Part shown: piece after piece, positions 54,401 to 61,244 of the stretch
Layout of the letters: every line of letters starts with the position of its first letter
Position numbering within the stretch: position 1 is the stretch's first letter
Source: Gp1-AA122 sp036378535
GTDB taxonomy: Bacteria; Acidobacteriota; Terriglobia; Terriglobales; Acidobacteriaceae
Direction of reading: 5' to 3'
Assembly: GCA_036378535.1 (NCBI GenBank)
Contig: DASUWH010000072.1
Coordinates: 62,001-126,000, forward strand
DNA length: 64,000 nucleotides
The notes under the pieces: model-generated
Databases searched by the model: none
What the model saw: the letters and a program-made list of their open reading frames with translations, nothing else
What the model was told of the DNA's origin: nothing
Program-made: the position numbers and the translations under genes

Positions 54401-54541
54401 CTCCCATTCGACCGAGTCGTAGGGGCTCACGCCGGGAACGGTGAAGAAGCGGCGGAAAGTGAGGCCGGGAGCTTTCTTCTTAACCTCGGACTTGGCGGTT
54501 ACGGGGGACTCGATTTTTGTTTTTTCGCTCACGTCGGCCAT
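51476..54541 (-). CDS. nrdJ: Vitamin B12-dependent (class II) ribonucleotide reductase
   Basis: 1021 residues with an AGGAG site ahead of ATG 54541. It makes deoxyribonucleotides using adenosylcobalamin, without oxygen or a second subunit. Visible: the opening with RRFFTVPGVSPYDSVEWEKR, the radical-site and specificity region (KTPQCSACFINSVHDSLDSI, WGSGTGTNLSTLRSSTEQLS), the NPCSEYMFLDDSACNLASLN segment, NREPFLDVIRMHRASVNN, the ATGTIGFMMDCDTTGIEP loop, and a C-terminal CHVCG...CYKCMSC zinc-type tail. Three short stretches (about residues 540-553, 794-801 and 960-968) are encoded by palindromes or tandem repeats (see separate entries). Likely cotranscribed with the gene at 54672. Confidence 0.96.
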   Translation of the reverse strand: MADVSEKTKIESPVTAKSEVKKKAPGLTFRRFFTVPGVSPYDSVEWEKRTAQITDSQGGIIFEQKDVEVPKDWSMTATNIVASKYLHGPLGTPERETGVRQLVSRVAESIRDWGLAQGYFRTPEDGATFHDELVHILVRQYAAFNSPVWFNVGCDRIEPNSDATNWHWNPALGRVEFSTTGYKTPQCSACFINSVHDSLDSILTLAKTEGMLFKWGSGTGTNLSTLRSSTEQLSGGGTASGPLSFMKGFDAFAGVIKSGGKTRRAAKMVILNIDHPDIVDFIDCKAKEEAKAHALVAMGYDGSHPDSDAYSSIFFQNANNSVRVTDDFMYAVIRDTDFSTKAIRDGRVISTYKAKDLLKKISEATWQCGDPGMQFDTTVNRWHTSKNTARINASNPCSEYMFLDDSACNLASLNLLKFAPNGTFDVEAYRHAVDVVITAQEMLVDNAGYPTEMIAKNSHDYRPLGLGYANLGALLMASGLPYDSDAGRDYAACVTAIMCGQAYLQSSKIAELCEPLVPATEATKKSLAETNLGSGIGHVGTAASAVQAERSSAVMPGAACPGWYLNREPFLDVIRMHRASVNNINKKNVPSAVYEASKACWDEALAHCEKHGYRNSQVTVLAPTGTIGFMMDCDTTGIEPDLALVKYKKLVGGGMIKIVNQTVPTALFKLGYTHEQTDAIVSYIDATGTIEGAPHIKDDDLAVFDCSFKPAKGTRFIHYMGHLRMMAAAQPFISGAISKTVNLPEAATVEEIMEAYIQSWKLGLKAVAIYRDGCKKSQPLSAAGTKTAVSGKEDTRTGMSAPQVEEENLNAPPRAVRHKLQDERASITHKFNIAGHEGYITVGLYPNGEPGELFITMAKEGSTVSGLMDSFALTASIALQHGVPLKLLCEKFAHTRFEPQGWTSNPDIGYAKSIMDYIFRWLHARFLTGQQQMLFDNLRPKSAALPEAPSIGDLNGAAGPTTNDQRPTTASGNPGTGHIADALAGLIDLGDAPSCHVCGSIMVRNGSCYKCMSCGSTSGCS
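51636..51663. repeat. Heptamer tandem repeat inside nrdJ
   Basis: Four in-phase units of GTCGTTG (third unit GTCGTTC) encode a low-complexity NDQRPTT segment in the C-terminal linker of NrdJ. Similar heptamers occur between genes in related genomes (from general knowledge, not checked here). Confidence 0.75.
52139..52158. repeat. Palindrome inside nrdJ (GCGGACA...TGTCCGC)
   Basis: CGCGGACA and TGTCCGCG around the loop TTCC, a perfect eight-base inverted repeat within the coding frame. It encodes the DTRTGMSAP segment in the linker after the core domain. This palindrome type is well known to me as a dispersed intergenic element in Acidobacteriota. Confidence 0.7.
52884..52922. repeat. Double palindrome inside nrdJ
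   Basis: Two hairpins in a row: GCCGAGC-TTC-GCTCGGC (52884-52900) and GACGGCC-GAGGC-GGCCGTC (52904-52922), followed by CCTACGTGG. They encode residues about 540-553, an insert just before the conserved ACPGWYLNREPFLDVI. The first hairpin is nearly identical to the intergenic palindrome at 56552-56570, and the CCTACGTGG text also recurs near 56503. Confidence 0.75.
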
Positions 54542-54589
54542 GCGTCTCTCTCCTGATTAGATTCTATGGGGGTTCCGGGAGACTCTGTT

Positions 54590-54650
54590 GCCCCTCCGGG
54601 GCTTGCTTCTTTATTACTGGCTTAGCCGGCGCTCACGCGCTTGGGCTAAG
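54590..54650. repeat. Intergenic palindromes between the upstream gene and nrdJ
   Basis: GCCCC-TCC-GGGGC at 54590-54602 and CTTAGCC...GGCTAAG at 54621-54650. They lie between the stop at 54672 and the nrdJ start and could be repeat elements or transcript hairpins that set the ratio of the two genes. Confidence 0.55.
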
Positions 54651-54671
54651 TTAAGGCCGCCCTCCGGGCTG

Positions 54672-55325
54672 CTACCGCTGATGCGCTCGCACTCGGGATG
54701 GCGCCAACAAAGCGCCGGGATACCGCGCAGTGCATGCACGTAACAGCACGCTGTAAAAGCCGCTGGGCAAGGGTGCTGGGGGATGCACGGTTGCGGGAGC
54801 GGCTTCGGGCTCGGTTGCGAGCGTGGCCTCGACCCGAGTTGCGGGTGCGAGGCTGCGCTCGGTTGCGGTTGTCGGTGACGGGAAGGCGGCGATATTTCCT
54901 GAATCGCTCATCCCGCTTGCGGTTTCGGCGGAACTGGTCAGCCAGCGCTGGAACACGGCCTGCGCCGACTGGCGCTGAGCCTCGTCTTCAATAACCGTGA
55001 AGCGGGCGAAGATGCGGCCGTCGGCGACACGGTCCTTCAGTGGGTGGTCGGGAGCAAAGAGCCGGCTCATGGCGATTGCCAGATCGTCAGAGGCGGACAC
55101 CTGCAGAACGGCCAGCATGCGCTTTCCCCCGCCAACCGCCGTTTCGCCGGGAGCAATCAACTCCTCCGCGAGAGCGAACAAGCCGGGGCGGCCGGGCACC
55201 CAGACCAAGTCATAGTTCATCTCGAAACGAAACCAACGCGACCAAGGCAGACGGCGATAATCGAGGGAGAAATCCATGCCGTGACGGCTCATGGATTCAG
55301 AAACCAGACGGGCTAAACCTTCCAT
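54672..55325 (-). CDS. Unknown protein upstream of nrdJ
   Basis: 217 residues from ATG 55325 (ATG 55361 is also in frame). The N-terminal domain (SMSRHGMDFSLDYRRLPWSR, then NYDLVWVPGRPGLFALAEEL) looks like a compact alpha/beta fold, followed by a long Ala/Pro/Thr-rich tail (from about residue 150) that is probably disordered. It is transcribed with nrdJ, 130 bases upstream, behind the same predicted NrdR-controlled promoter. The association suggests a role in deoxyribonucleotide supply, cobalamin use or repair. No known family. Confidence 0.75.
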   Translation of the reverse strand: MEGLARLVSESMSRHGMDFSLDYRRLPWSRWFRFEMNYDLVWVPGRPGLFALAEELIAPGETAVGGGKRMLAVLQVSASDDLAIAMSRLFAPDHPLKDRVADGRIFARFTVIEDEAQRQSAQAVFQRWLTSSAETASGMSDSGNIAAFPSPTTATERSLAPATRVEATLATEPEAAPATVHPPAPLPSGFYSVLLRACTARYPGALLAPSRVRAHQR

Positions 55326-55433
55326 TGGGGGCTCCTGGACGGGGCAAAGCCTCGTCAGCAAGGGTCACAAATCTTGTTCCCCGAGGGGATGTCCTGCGGA
55401 CCGGGGAACGGTCACCGCTACTTACGACTCCGC

Positions 55434-55500
55434 GCCGGCTGCCAGGCTCGTGGACCTCGGGTTCCAGCTTCGGAGTTTTTTGGGGGCGGCGCGGATCACC
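55434..55500 (-). promoter_or_regulatory. Partial cobalamin-riboswitch resemblance in the nrdJ-operon leader
   Basis: On the reverse strand, GGTGATCCGCGCCGCCCCC (55500-55482) resembles the riboswitch core, and GAGCCTGGCAGCCGGC (55449-55434) resembles a B12 box with the same GG-3-CC spacing. The conserved ACTGT piece is missing and five B12-box positions differ. Context (a B12-dependent enzyme and a long leader) makes it worth testing, but the sequence match is weak. Confidence 0.25.
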
Positions 55501-55602
55501 TCTGACCGAACGTTCGCCCCAGTTTGCCTTTCCTGAATCTCCTCCGGTCCGGCGACCTCCGACCCCAGCCGGGCGAAGCAGATTGCTCGCTATGGGAATG
55601 TC

Positions 55603-55652
55603 AAGTTACTCCCGTATATGGGGCCTGTCAAGGGCAAACTACCATATATGGT
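55603..55652 (-). promoter_or_regulatory. Promoter with two NrdR-like boxes for the nrdJ operon
   Basis: Two AT-core palindromes, CCCGTATATGGG (55611-55622) and ACCATATATGGT (55641-55652), have centres exactly 30 bases apart, about three helix turns, as in known NrdR box pairs (core C..ATATAT..G). On the reverse strand a perfect TTGACA (55631-55626) lies between them, and TAACTT (55608-55603) is 17 bases further, with the nearer box inside the spacer. Binding of NrdR there would block transcription. The operon start is about 280 bases downstream. Confidence 0.65.
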
Positions 55653-55735
55653 ATTGTACAGTGTTGATGCGGCCTGGGCTGGGATGTCGAGCCATTTTTC
55701 CACATTGGCTCCCCACCAACCGCATTAGACCCTGC

Positions 55736-56026
55736 TCAGGTGACGAGTGCCCGGCGGGAATGAGCGCGGCGAGGTTCGATCACCGGCCATTCGCGTTTAC
55801 AGGCAAGCGGCCACGTGTTTTCCGGGCGAGCGAGAGCAACGTAAATGTCCTCGAACAACTCCTGGGGAGCGATGCGCAGGATGCCCGGCGAGAACTCAAC
55901 CACGTAATCACCCTTTTGTCCGTGATGTTCGCGCCCGAGGACATCGACAAAATCGAGAGGCTCGGTGAGTTGCTTTGCCCGAACCAAAAATCGCGTGCGA
56001 TAAGTCTTCCACTCTGAATCGTTCAT
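55736..56026 (-). CDS. Small protein of unknown function
   Basis: 96 residues from ATG 56026. Core: SEWKTYRTRFLVRAKQLTEP, DVLGREHHGQKGDYVVEFSP, ILRIAPQELFEDIYVALARP. This reads as a compact beta-rich domain. The frame stays open to ATG 56314, adding 96 residues of lower-GC, less conserved-looking sequence, so the real start is uncertain. The opposite-strand frame is Arg/Pro-rich and not credible. Confidence 0.55.
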   Translation of the reverse strand: MNDSEWKTYRTRFLVRAKQLTEPLDFVDVLGREHHGQKGDYVVEFSPGILRIAPQELFEDIYVALARPENTWPLACKREWPVIEPRRAHSRRALVT

Positions 56027-56465
56027 AACTGTTTCCAGCCTTGGGGGAGGGCGAAACACAGTTCTCAGTTCTCGGGTTGGTTCTATGCTTTTGTTATCGG
56101 TTTCCCTCTGAGTTACGACCCGAGATACCACTCTAGATTGTGCATCCGTGATGTCAGGGTAACGCTTGGCCTTTGTGTTGAGTGAAGCGACTGTACCCGC
56201 GTAGTGGACGAGGGTCAATTCCATAAAATTGGTGCAATCCAAAAAAATCGTTGATCGATCGGAAATGATTTTTTCCCATCGTGTCATCTCCGGAACGAGA
56301 GGCTTGTAAGCCAAGCAGGAACTTACATTTGAAGCAGCAGGGAATTTTGAGAGACAACTCTGATAGACTCGGCTGCCGTAATTTCCACACGAGAAGCACA
56401 GGAAACGAACAGAGCGCTGGCGGTCTTCAGTGGTCAGCCTTTTAGGTATCTACCCAAGCGAACCA

Positions 56466-56482
56466 GGCGAGCTTTGCTCGCC
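56466..56482. repeat. Intergenic palindrome GGCGAGC-TTT-GCTCGCC
   Basis: A seven-pair hairpin with a three-base loop, a variant of the palindrome at 56552-56570 and of the one in nrdJ. Confidence 0.6.
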
Positions 56483-56551
56483 CACCCACACGGAGCGTCT
56501 GGGCCTACGTGGTTGAGGTTTTGGAAACACAGGGGCAAGTGCCGACACCCC

Positions 56552-56570
56552 AGCCGAGCAAGGCTCGGCT
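56552..56570. repeat. Intergenic palindrome AGCCGAGC-AAG-GCTCGGCT
   Basis: An eight-pair hairpin with a three-base loop, nearly identical to GCCGAGC-TTC-GCTCGGC inside nrdJ at 52884-52900. It lies 36 bases ahead of the amidohydrolase start, and was possibly recently mobile. Confidence 0.65.
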
Positions 56571-56605
56571 AGGTCTCTTAGTCATCGGACTAGATGGAGG
56601 AATTC

Positions 56606-57898
56606 ATGCGCAAGTTTTCGTTCCCAAGCTTAATTTTTTTCTTGTTTGCAGGCGTCGCGATTTGCTGCGCGCAGTCGAGTCAGCCAGTTTCGACCACTAC
56701 TTATTTGCACTGCGGCAGTTTAATTGACGGCAAATCGGACACGGTGCGGAAGGACGTCGTCATTGCCATCGACGGTGAAAAGATCAATCAGGTCGGCGCG
56801 GCGGCGGGAAGCAATGTCATTGACCTTTCCCATGAAACCTGCCTGCCCGGGCTGATCGATACGCACACCCATGTGCTGCTGCAGGGCGACATAACCGCAG
56901 AAGACTATGACGCGCAGCTGTTAAAGCAATCGCCGGAGTACCGAACCATTCTCGCGACGGTCAACGTGCGCCGGGCGCTGCATTATGGATTCACGGGTTT
57001 GCGCGATGTAGAAACCGAAGGCGCCGGATACGCCGACGTTGACATCCGCAATGCCATCAATCGCGGCGTGATCCCGGGACCGCGCATGCAGGTGGCGACG
57101 CGCGCGCTGAACGTCACTGGCGCGTACCCCTTATTAGGTTACGCGCCCGATGTGCCGGTGCCGCACGGGGTCCAGGTGGTGGATGGCGCCGATGAAGCGC
57201 GCAAGGCCGTCCGTGAGCAAATCATGCACGGGGCCGACTGGATCAAGGTCTATTCCGACCGTAGCTACAAGGTGCGACCGGACGGAGTTCTCGACGACAT
57301 CCCGACTTTCACCCTCGATGAACTGCGGGCCATAGTTGATGAGGCCCACCGTGAGCGTCACAAGGTGGCATCGCATGCCATGGCGCTCAACGGTGTGCAC
57401 AATTCGGTCGAAGCCGGCGTGGACTCGATCGAGCACGGCAACTACATTAGCGATGCTGATCTGAAAACTATGGCAACCCGCGGCACCTACTACGTTCCCA
57501 CCATTTTTGTGGGCGAATACGTCGCCCAGGGACGAGCTGCCGAAGGCGCTCCAGTCTGGCTGCAGATGCTGAAGATCCATGAAGACACCTTCCGCCGGGT
57601 GTTGAAGGCTAACGTGAAGATCGCTTTTGGCACCGACGTGGGCGGGTTCGCGTGGACGATCACCCCAGCGAAAGAGTTTGCCTACATGGTGAAGTGGGGA
57701 ATGACGCCGATGCAGGCGATCCGCTCAGCCACCTGGGACGCGGCCACCCTCCTTGGCACGCAAGATAAAGTCGGCAGCATCGAAGCCGGGAAGCTGGCGG
57801 ATATTGTTGCCGTCCCCGGTGATCCTGTCGCCGACATTTCGGTGCTGGAAAAAGTCAATTTTGTGATGAAGGGCGGGGTCGTGTACGAGAAGCATTGA
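56606..57898 (+). CDS. Secreted amidohydrolase (prolidase/imidazolonepropionase-like)
   Basis: 430 residues from ATG 56606, preceded by GGAGG. A signal peptide (FSFPSLIFFLFAGVAICCAQ) leads the amidohydrolase TIM barrel: HETCLPGLIDTHTHVLLQGD with the metal-binding HxH, GADWIKVYSDRSYKV with the carboxylated Lys candidate, ASHAMALNGVHNSVEAGVD, and FGTDVGGFAW with the catalytic Asp. The end (GSIEAGKLADIVAVPGDPVA) is the standard beta-sandwich finish. Such exported enzymes cleave Xaa-Pro dipeptides or related amides. Confidence 0.92.
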   Translation: MRKFSFPSLIFFLFAGVAICCAQSSQPVSTTTYLHCGSLIDGKSDTVRKDVVIAIDGEKINQVGAAAGSNVIDLSHETCLPGLIDTHTHVLLQGDITAEDYDAQLLKQSPEYRTILATVNVRRALHYGFTGLRDVETEGAGYADVDIRNAINRGVIPGPRMQVATRALNVTGAYPLLGYAPDVPVPHGVQVVDGADEARKAVREQIMHGADWIKVYSDRSYKVRPDGVLDDIPTFTLDELRAIVDEAHRERHKVASHAMALNGVHNSVEAGVDSIEHGNYISDADLKTMATRGTYYVPTIFVGEYVAQGRAAEGAPVWLQMLKIHEDTFRRVLKANVKIAFGTDVGGFAWTITPAKEFAYMVKWGMTPMQAIRSATWDAATLLGTQDKVGSIEAGKLADIVAVPGDPVADISVLEKVNFVMKGGVVYEKH

Positions 57899-57918
57899 AC
57901 CGAAGAGTTTCTTCGTCC

Positions 57919-58479
57919 TTAAGCGGGAAGACCCGTTGCCGGGCTTGCCCCTGGCGCCGCTGTGTTGCGCACCGAGGTTCCGCAATAGGGACAGTAGACA
58001 TCGTTCAACCCAATCATGCGCTGGCATTGCGGACAACTCGGGTTCAGCTTGCAACTGCACTGAGGGCAGAAACAGAACCCGGCCTGTACGGCACAGCCGC
58101 ATTGCGGGCAGAGTCTCTGTAACGCCTGCCGTAGCACGAAGTACAAAATGATGCCCAGGGCATTGGGAATAATGATGGCCACAATGGTCCAAAGGGTCGG
58201 GCTCATGCCGCGGCGTTTGGCGTCGCGGTTGATATAGCCGATTAACAACATGTAGCAACCCGCGAAGATTCCGGCGAGCAAGCCGAGCAGTGGCCGCGCC
58301 CACGCTTGCAGTGGATGCGGTGGCCGCGCCGCAGCAATGTTGAAGAACACCTGGGCGGCGACGAACACGATCCCGGCCAGAACCCAAGCCCACTGGGGAA
58401 TGATCCTGATTTCCCCCTTGATTCCCGTTCGAGTCTCCTCTTTGGCTAGCATAAATTTGTCCATTTCTTCGGTCACCAT
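57919..58479 (-). CDS. Membrane protein with C-terminal zinc ribbons
   Basis: 186 residues: three or four helices (WAWVLAGIVFVAAQVFF, LLGLLAGIFAGCYMLLIGYI, WTIVAIIIPNALGIILYFVL) and then two cytoplasmic zinc-ribbon units (CPQCGCAVQAGFCFCPQC and CPQCQRMIGLNDVYCPYC). Last gene of the sigma-factor operon, overlapping the anti-sigma gene by seven bases. It may be a regulator partner or a target. Confidence 0.85.
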   Translation of the reverse strand: MVTEEMDKFMLAKEETRTGIKGEIRIIPQWAWVLAGIVFVAAQVFFNIAAARPPHPLQAWARPLLGLLAGIFAGCYMLLIGYINRDAKRRGMSPTLWTIVAIIIPNALGIILYFVLRQALQRLCPQCGCAVQAGFCFCPQCSCKLNPSCPQCQRMIGLNDVYCPYCGTSVRNTAAPGASPATGLPA

Positions 58480-58952
58480 TCCCGTGATCGTTCTTCTTGA
58501 TTCTTAAAGTGTGTTCCACGCGCCAACAGCAGCACACTTACAACGAGCGCGGGAGCGACAATGAAGGCCATGAAGCCGGCTTGCCAGACCAGCGTCGAGA
58601 CACCGGCCTGCTCTCCCATCCAGGCAAACAGCCGCCACAGAAGAGGCAGGGTCAATGTCGCGGAGAGGCCGACGCTCAGACAAGCCAATCCCACCAGCCA
58701 CATGCGTTCCCGCGCCTCGCGAAGGCGGGTCGCGTGGAAGCGCACTCGCATCTGCGTAGCCCGCACCAGGCGTGCGTCAGCGGCTACCGGTACCGATCGC
58801 AAACTGCGAACCGTCCGGGCTACTGCCTGGGCATACTCACGACAGGCGTGGCATTCGTGAAGATGGGCTTGCAACCGTGTCTGCTGCGCATCGCCGAGAC
58901 TATCGCCCAGAGCGATGAGTTGCCGCGCGTCTTCGTGTGTGTCCGGTGTCAT
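58473..58952 (-). CDS. Anti-sigma factor with zinc-finger (ZAS) domain
   Basis: 159 residues from ATG 58952, overlapping the sigma-factor stop by four bases (ATGA). LQAHLHECHACREYAQAV holds the zinc motif H-x3-C-x2-C (about residues 31-39). Two or three membrane helices follow (LVGLACLSVGLSATLTLPLL, AGFMAFIVAPALVVSVLLLA). It should hold the sigma factor of the upstream gene inactive at the membrane. Confidence 0.88.
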   Translation of the reverse strand: MTPDTHEDARQLIALGDSLGDAQQTRLQAHLHECHACREYAQAVARTVRSLRSVPVAADARLVRATQMRVRFHATRLREARERMWLVGLACLSVGLSATLTLPLLWRLFAWMGEQAGVSTLVWQAGFMAFIVAPALVVSVLLLARGTHFKNQEERSREW

Positions 58953-59542
58953 GCCTGTGCTCCCTTCAATCGCGACATCAGCATGTTCAATCCCCGATAC
59001 AGCCGCGACTTCACCGTGCCGAGCCGTGCTCCGGTCACTGTGGCAATCTCCTCCAAAGCCAATCCCTCTTGGAAACGCAACACCACGGCCTCGCGATACT
59101 CCGCCGGGATGCCGACCAAAGATGCGCTGATCCGTTCCGCCTGCTCGTGCTGCGCCACCAAATCCCACGCCGATGGCCGAGTGTCGGCCGGTTCCATCGG
59201 CGCGTGTTCCTCGTCCTCCATTAGTCCATCCAGGCTCACGGGACTCTTCTTGCGCAGATAATCGATGGTCAGATTTCGTGCCACCGCGTAGAGCCAGGTG
59301 CTGAATTCGTGACGCCCGTCGTACTGATCGCCCCGCTCGAGCACGCGAATCCAGGTTTCCTGGAAAAGATCCTCGGCCAGATCACGATTCCCTGCAAGGT
59401 AGACCAGATAGCGCAGCAGCCGGTGCTGATACTGCTCGATGAGGCGGTCCAGCAAGTCCGGATCACGCCGGCGAAGACCGCGAGCAATTGCGCTGGCCTC
59501 GGACTCCATGTCCACCATCAAAAAGTGTGCTGCGCCGTTCAT
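58949..59542 (-). CDS. ECF (RpoE-like) RNA polymerase sigma factor
   Basis: 197 residues. Region 2: DLLDRLIEQYQHRLLRYLVY, ETWIRVLERGDQYDGRHEFS and WLYAVARNLTIDYLRKKSP. Region 4: PAEYREAVVLRFQEGLALEE and TGARLGTVKSRLYRGLNML, a helix-turn-helix that recognises the -35 element. First gene of a three-gene operon with its anti-sigma factor and a zinc-ribbon membrane protein. The signal is unknown; a promoter copying its own consensus is expected upstream. Confidence 0.95.
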   Translation of the reverse strand: MNGAAHFLMVDMESEASAIARGLRRRDPDLLDRLIEQYQHRLLRYLVYLAGNRDLAEDLFQETWIRVLERGDQYDGRHEFSTWLYAVARNLTIDYLRKKSPVSLDGLMEDEEHAPMEPADTRPSAWDLVAQHEQAERISASLVGIPAEYREAVVLRFQEGLALEEIATVTGARLGTVKSRLYRGLNMLMSRLKGAQA

Positions 59543-59785
59543 GCTACCGGATATACGGGTGAGGGCCTAAAAAAGATGCAAGCCAGGGGATGGTCTCGTG
59601 CAGGCGGGATAAGTTATTAAAGCATAGGCAGATACTGGGTCGCAGAATTTGAGATCGCAGGTTCCTTGGTGGGGTAAAAATGCCGTCTATTTTTGAATGG
59701 GCGTGCGGTTTCTCTGAATCGGCTTTGTTGGCCGTCTCTCCCCAAGGTGGGCTCCGCCAAGTTTTTTCCCAATCGCCGCCCGAGG
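59543..59785. other. Intergenic stretch upstream of the sigma operon
   Basis: No gene is supported. It separates the sigma-factor operon from the receiver gene and would contain the sigma-operon promoter. Confidence 0.3.
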
Positions 59786-60184
59786 TCAACAGCGCTGAAG
59801 ACGGTCATCCCGCAGAGCAAGAAGGCGGTGTAACACACGTTTGAAGTCCCCCAAACCGAATGGCTTAAATTCGATGTGGTCAACGGGGCCGCCGATGGCA
59901 GCTCTTGCATTGTCGTCACTGGCGTAACCCGTCAAAATGATGATGACCGGACGCGGATGGAGTCGGGCAGCCGCCTGCGCTACCTCGAAACCACTGTGAG
60001 CGGTTTCCATGTGAAGATCAGTCACGACGGCATCGTATGCATTCGGTGGCTGCATCACGTTCAAGGCTTCACACGCGGTTGCGGCCGCGGTCACCAGATA
60101 TCCAGCCTGTTGAAGGCCAACTTGCAAGGTGAATAGCACCGCAGGCTCATCGTCCACGATTAAGACAGAGTGGGCAGCAGTCAT
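59786..60184 (-). CDS. Single-domain response regulator (receiver only)
   Basis: 132 residues: HSVLIVDDEPAVLFTLQVGL (Asp11-Asp12), AVVTDLHMET (phosphoacceptor Asp56), Thr85 and Lys107 in EFKPFG. All key residues are present. It closely resembles the receiver at 2847-3245, so both come from one expanded family. No output domain and no adjacent kinase. Confidence 0.88.
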   Translation of the reverse strand: MTAAHSVLIVDDEPAVLFTLQVGLQQAGYLVTAAATACEALNVMQPPNAYDAVVTDLHMETAHSGFEVAQAAARLHPRPVIIILTGYASDDNARAAIGGPVDHIEFKPFGLGDFKRVLHRLLALRDDRLQRC

Positions 60185-60453
60185 GTAGCGGGTATTTTTC
60201 CGTGATCTTGGTTGGGCGTCAACAAACCAAGGTCATACAGTCGATTCTGTAGGCCGGTCCGGATGGTCGCATCGTTTCGCAATGAAGATGTTCACTTTAG
60301 TTGCCCACAAATGAGGACCCTAACGACTTACATAGGTGTGCGATAACTGGCCGCAGCACTGACTGTCAGGGTGAGTGCAAGCCTGCTCACGCTATTTAAC
60401 CGGCAATCGCGGCAGATGTCTGTGCGGCGGCCGATCAGCGCAATATTTGGAAG
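60185..60453. other. Intergenic stretch without a supported gene
   Basis: Nothing convincing is visible on either strand. Confidence 0.3.
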
Positions 60454-60948
60454 TTAGTCTGATTGACTAGCGGGCATGGGCTGACCCAAAACTCGAGCCG
60501 CCATCGAATCTCTGTCGCGGTATAGCAGGACAATGATCTGGATGAGCAGGATCGCGGCCAGGCAAAAAAAGCTCCAGAGGTAGAGTTGCCTGGTCGCAGG
60601 CCAGGCCCGCGTCACCGGCTTGAAATCGGTATACGCGATTGCGGCAGTGAGGAGAAATACCAAACTGGCCGCCATCGTTCCTAATCCCGGGATTTCTGCA
60701 AAACGACCGAGCAGGTAGGCGCGGAGCTCGATTGCGAACCGAACCAAGACGGAGAGCAGCAGGGCATCGACTGCGATCACAGCGCCGGCGACTACGGTCA
60801 GCTTGTCTTTTACGATCCATCCCGCTTCCTGAAACATGGGCAACCCGGCAACAATCAAACGGATAATTACGAGGCCGACAACACCAATAGCCAAGTTCGT
60901 CGCTACTCGTAAGAATTGCCCTTCCGATTTGGACCTGACCGCCATCAT
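60454..60948 (-). CDS. Multi-pass membrane protein, unknown
   Basis: 164 residues from ATG 60948 (the frame is open to 61113, but that part is encoded by a strong hairpin and looks like leader). Four predicted helices: LAIGVVGLVIIRLIVAGLPM, VVAGAVIAVDALLLSVLVRF, GTMAASLVFLLTAAIAYTDF and LWSFFCLAAILLIQIIVLLY. No known motif. Confidence 0.7.
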   Translation of the reverse strand: MMAVRSKSEGQFLRVATNLAIGVVGLVIIRLIVAGLPMFQEAGWIVKDKLTVVAGAVIAVDALLLSVLVRFAIELRAYLLGRFAEIPGLGTMAASLVFLLTAAIAYTDFKPVTRAWPATRQLYLWSFFCLAAILLIQIIVLLYRDRDSMAARVLGQPMPASQSD

Positions 60949-61044
60949 GAGATTGCGCCGATATCGAAGGTAATCTTCCACTGCCCGCGACTGAATGTAA
61001 ACAACCCATCGTGCATGTACGCTCGTGCCTGGAAGCAGACAAAA

Positions 61045-61108
61045 AGCGTGTCTGTGAACCGAAAGTGTTTCACAGACACGCTCCCGAGATTTAGCCCCTT
61101 TCAAGGGG
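61045..61108. repeat. Two perfect hairpins in a leader region
   Basis: AGCGTGTCTGTGAA / TTCACAGACACGCT is a 14-base perfect inverted repeat with a 10-base loop (61045-61082); CCCCTT-TC-AAGGGG follows at 61095-61108. They lie about 100 bases upstream of the membrane-protein start on the reverse strand. No T run, so not a standard terminator. Confidence 0.65.
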
Positions 61109-61244
61109 TCCAACTCAGTTGGGTTTCAGAACAGGGGATTCGGTTTCCACCAATGAACGCGAAATCCTCTGCCGAGCACAGAAACTCCGCGGCAACTAAA
61201 TCGCTGCAGCAGGCGAAAAGATCGGTGAAACCATCTTAAATGGA
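61109..61244. other. Divergent gap without a supported gene
   Basis: A 28-residue Lys/Ser-rich frame on the + strand (61153-61239) is the only candidate and is unlikely to be real. Confidence 0.3.

Larger units (their letters stand above)
56027..56605. other. Long intergenic stretch with dispersed palindromes
   Basis: Apart from the possible N-terminal extension of the gene at 55736 and the two palindromes listed separately, nothing coding is supported. The part near 56490-56520 shares CCTACGTGG with the palindrome inside nrdJ. Confidence 0.4.

Noticed and set aside
55040..56017. A 325-residue + strand frame across 55-56 kb
   Set aside because: Pro/Arg/Ser-rich; it crosses the predicted nrdJ promoter and overlaps two better supported reverse frames.
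61153..61239. A 28-residue Lys/Ser-rich + strand frame
   Set aside because: No ribosome-binding site and no hydrophobic or structured segment; likely chance.
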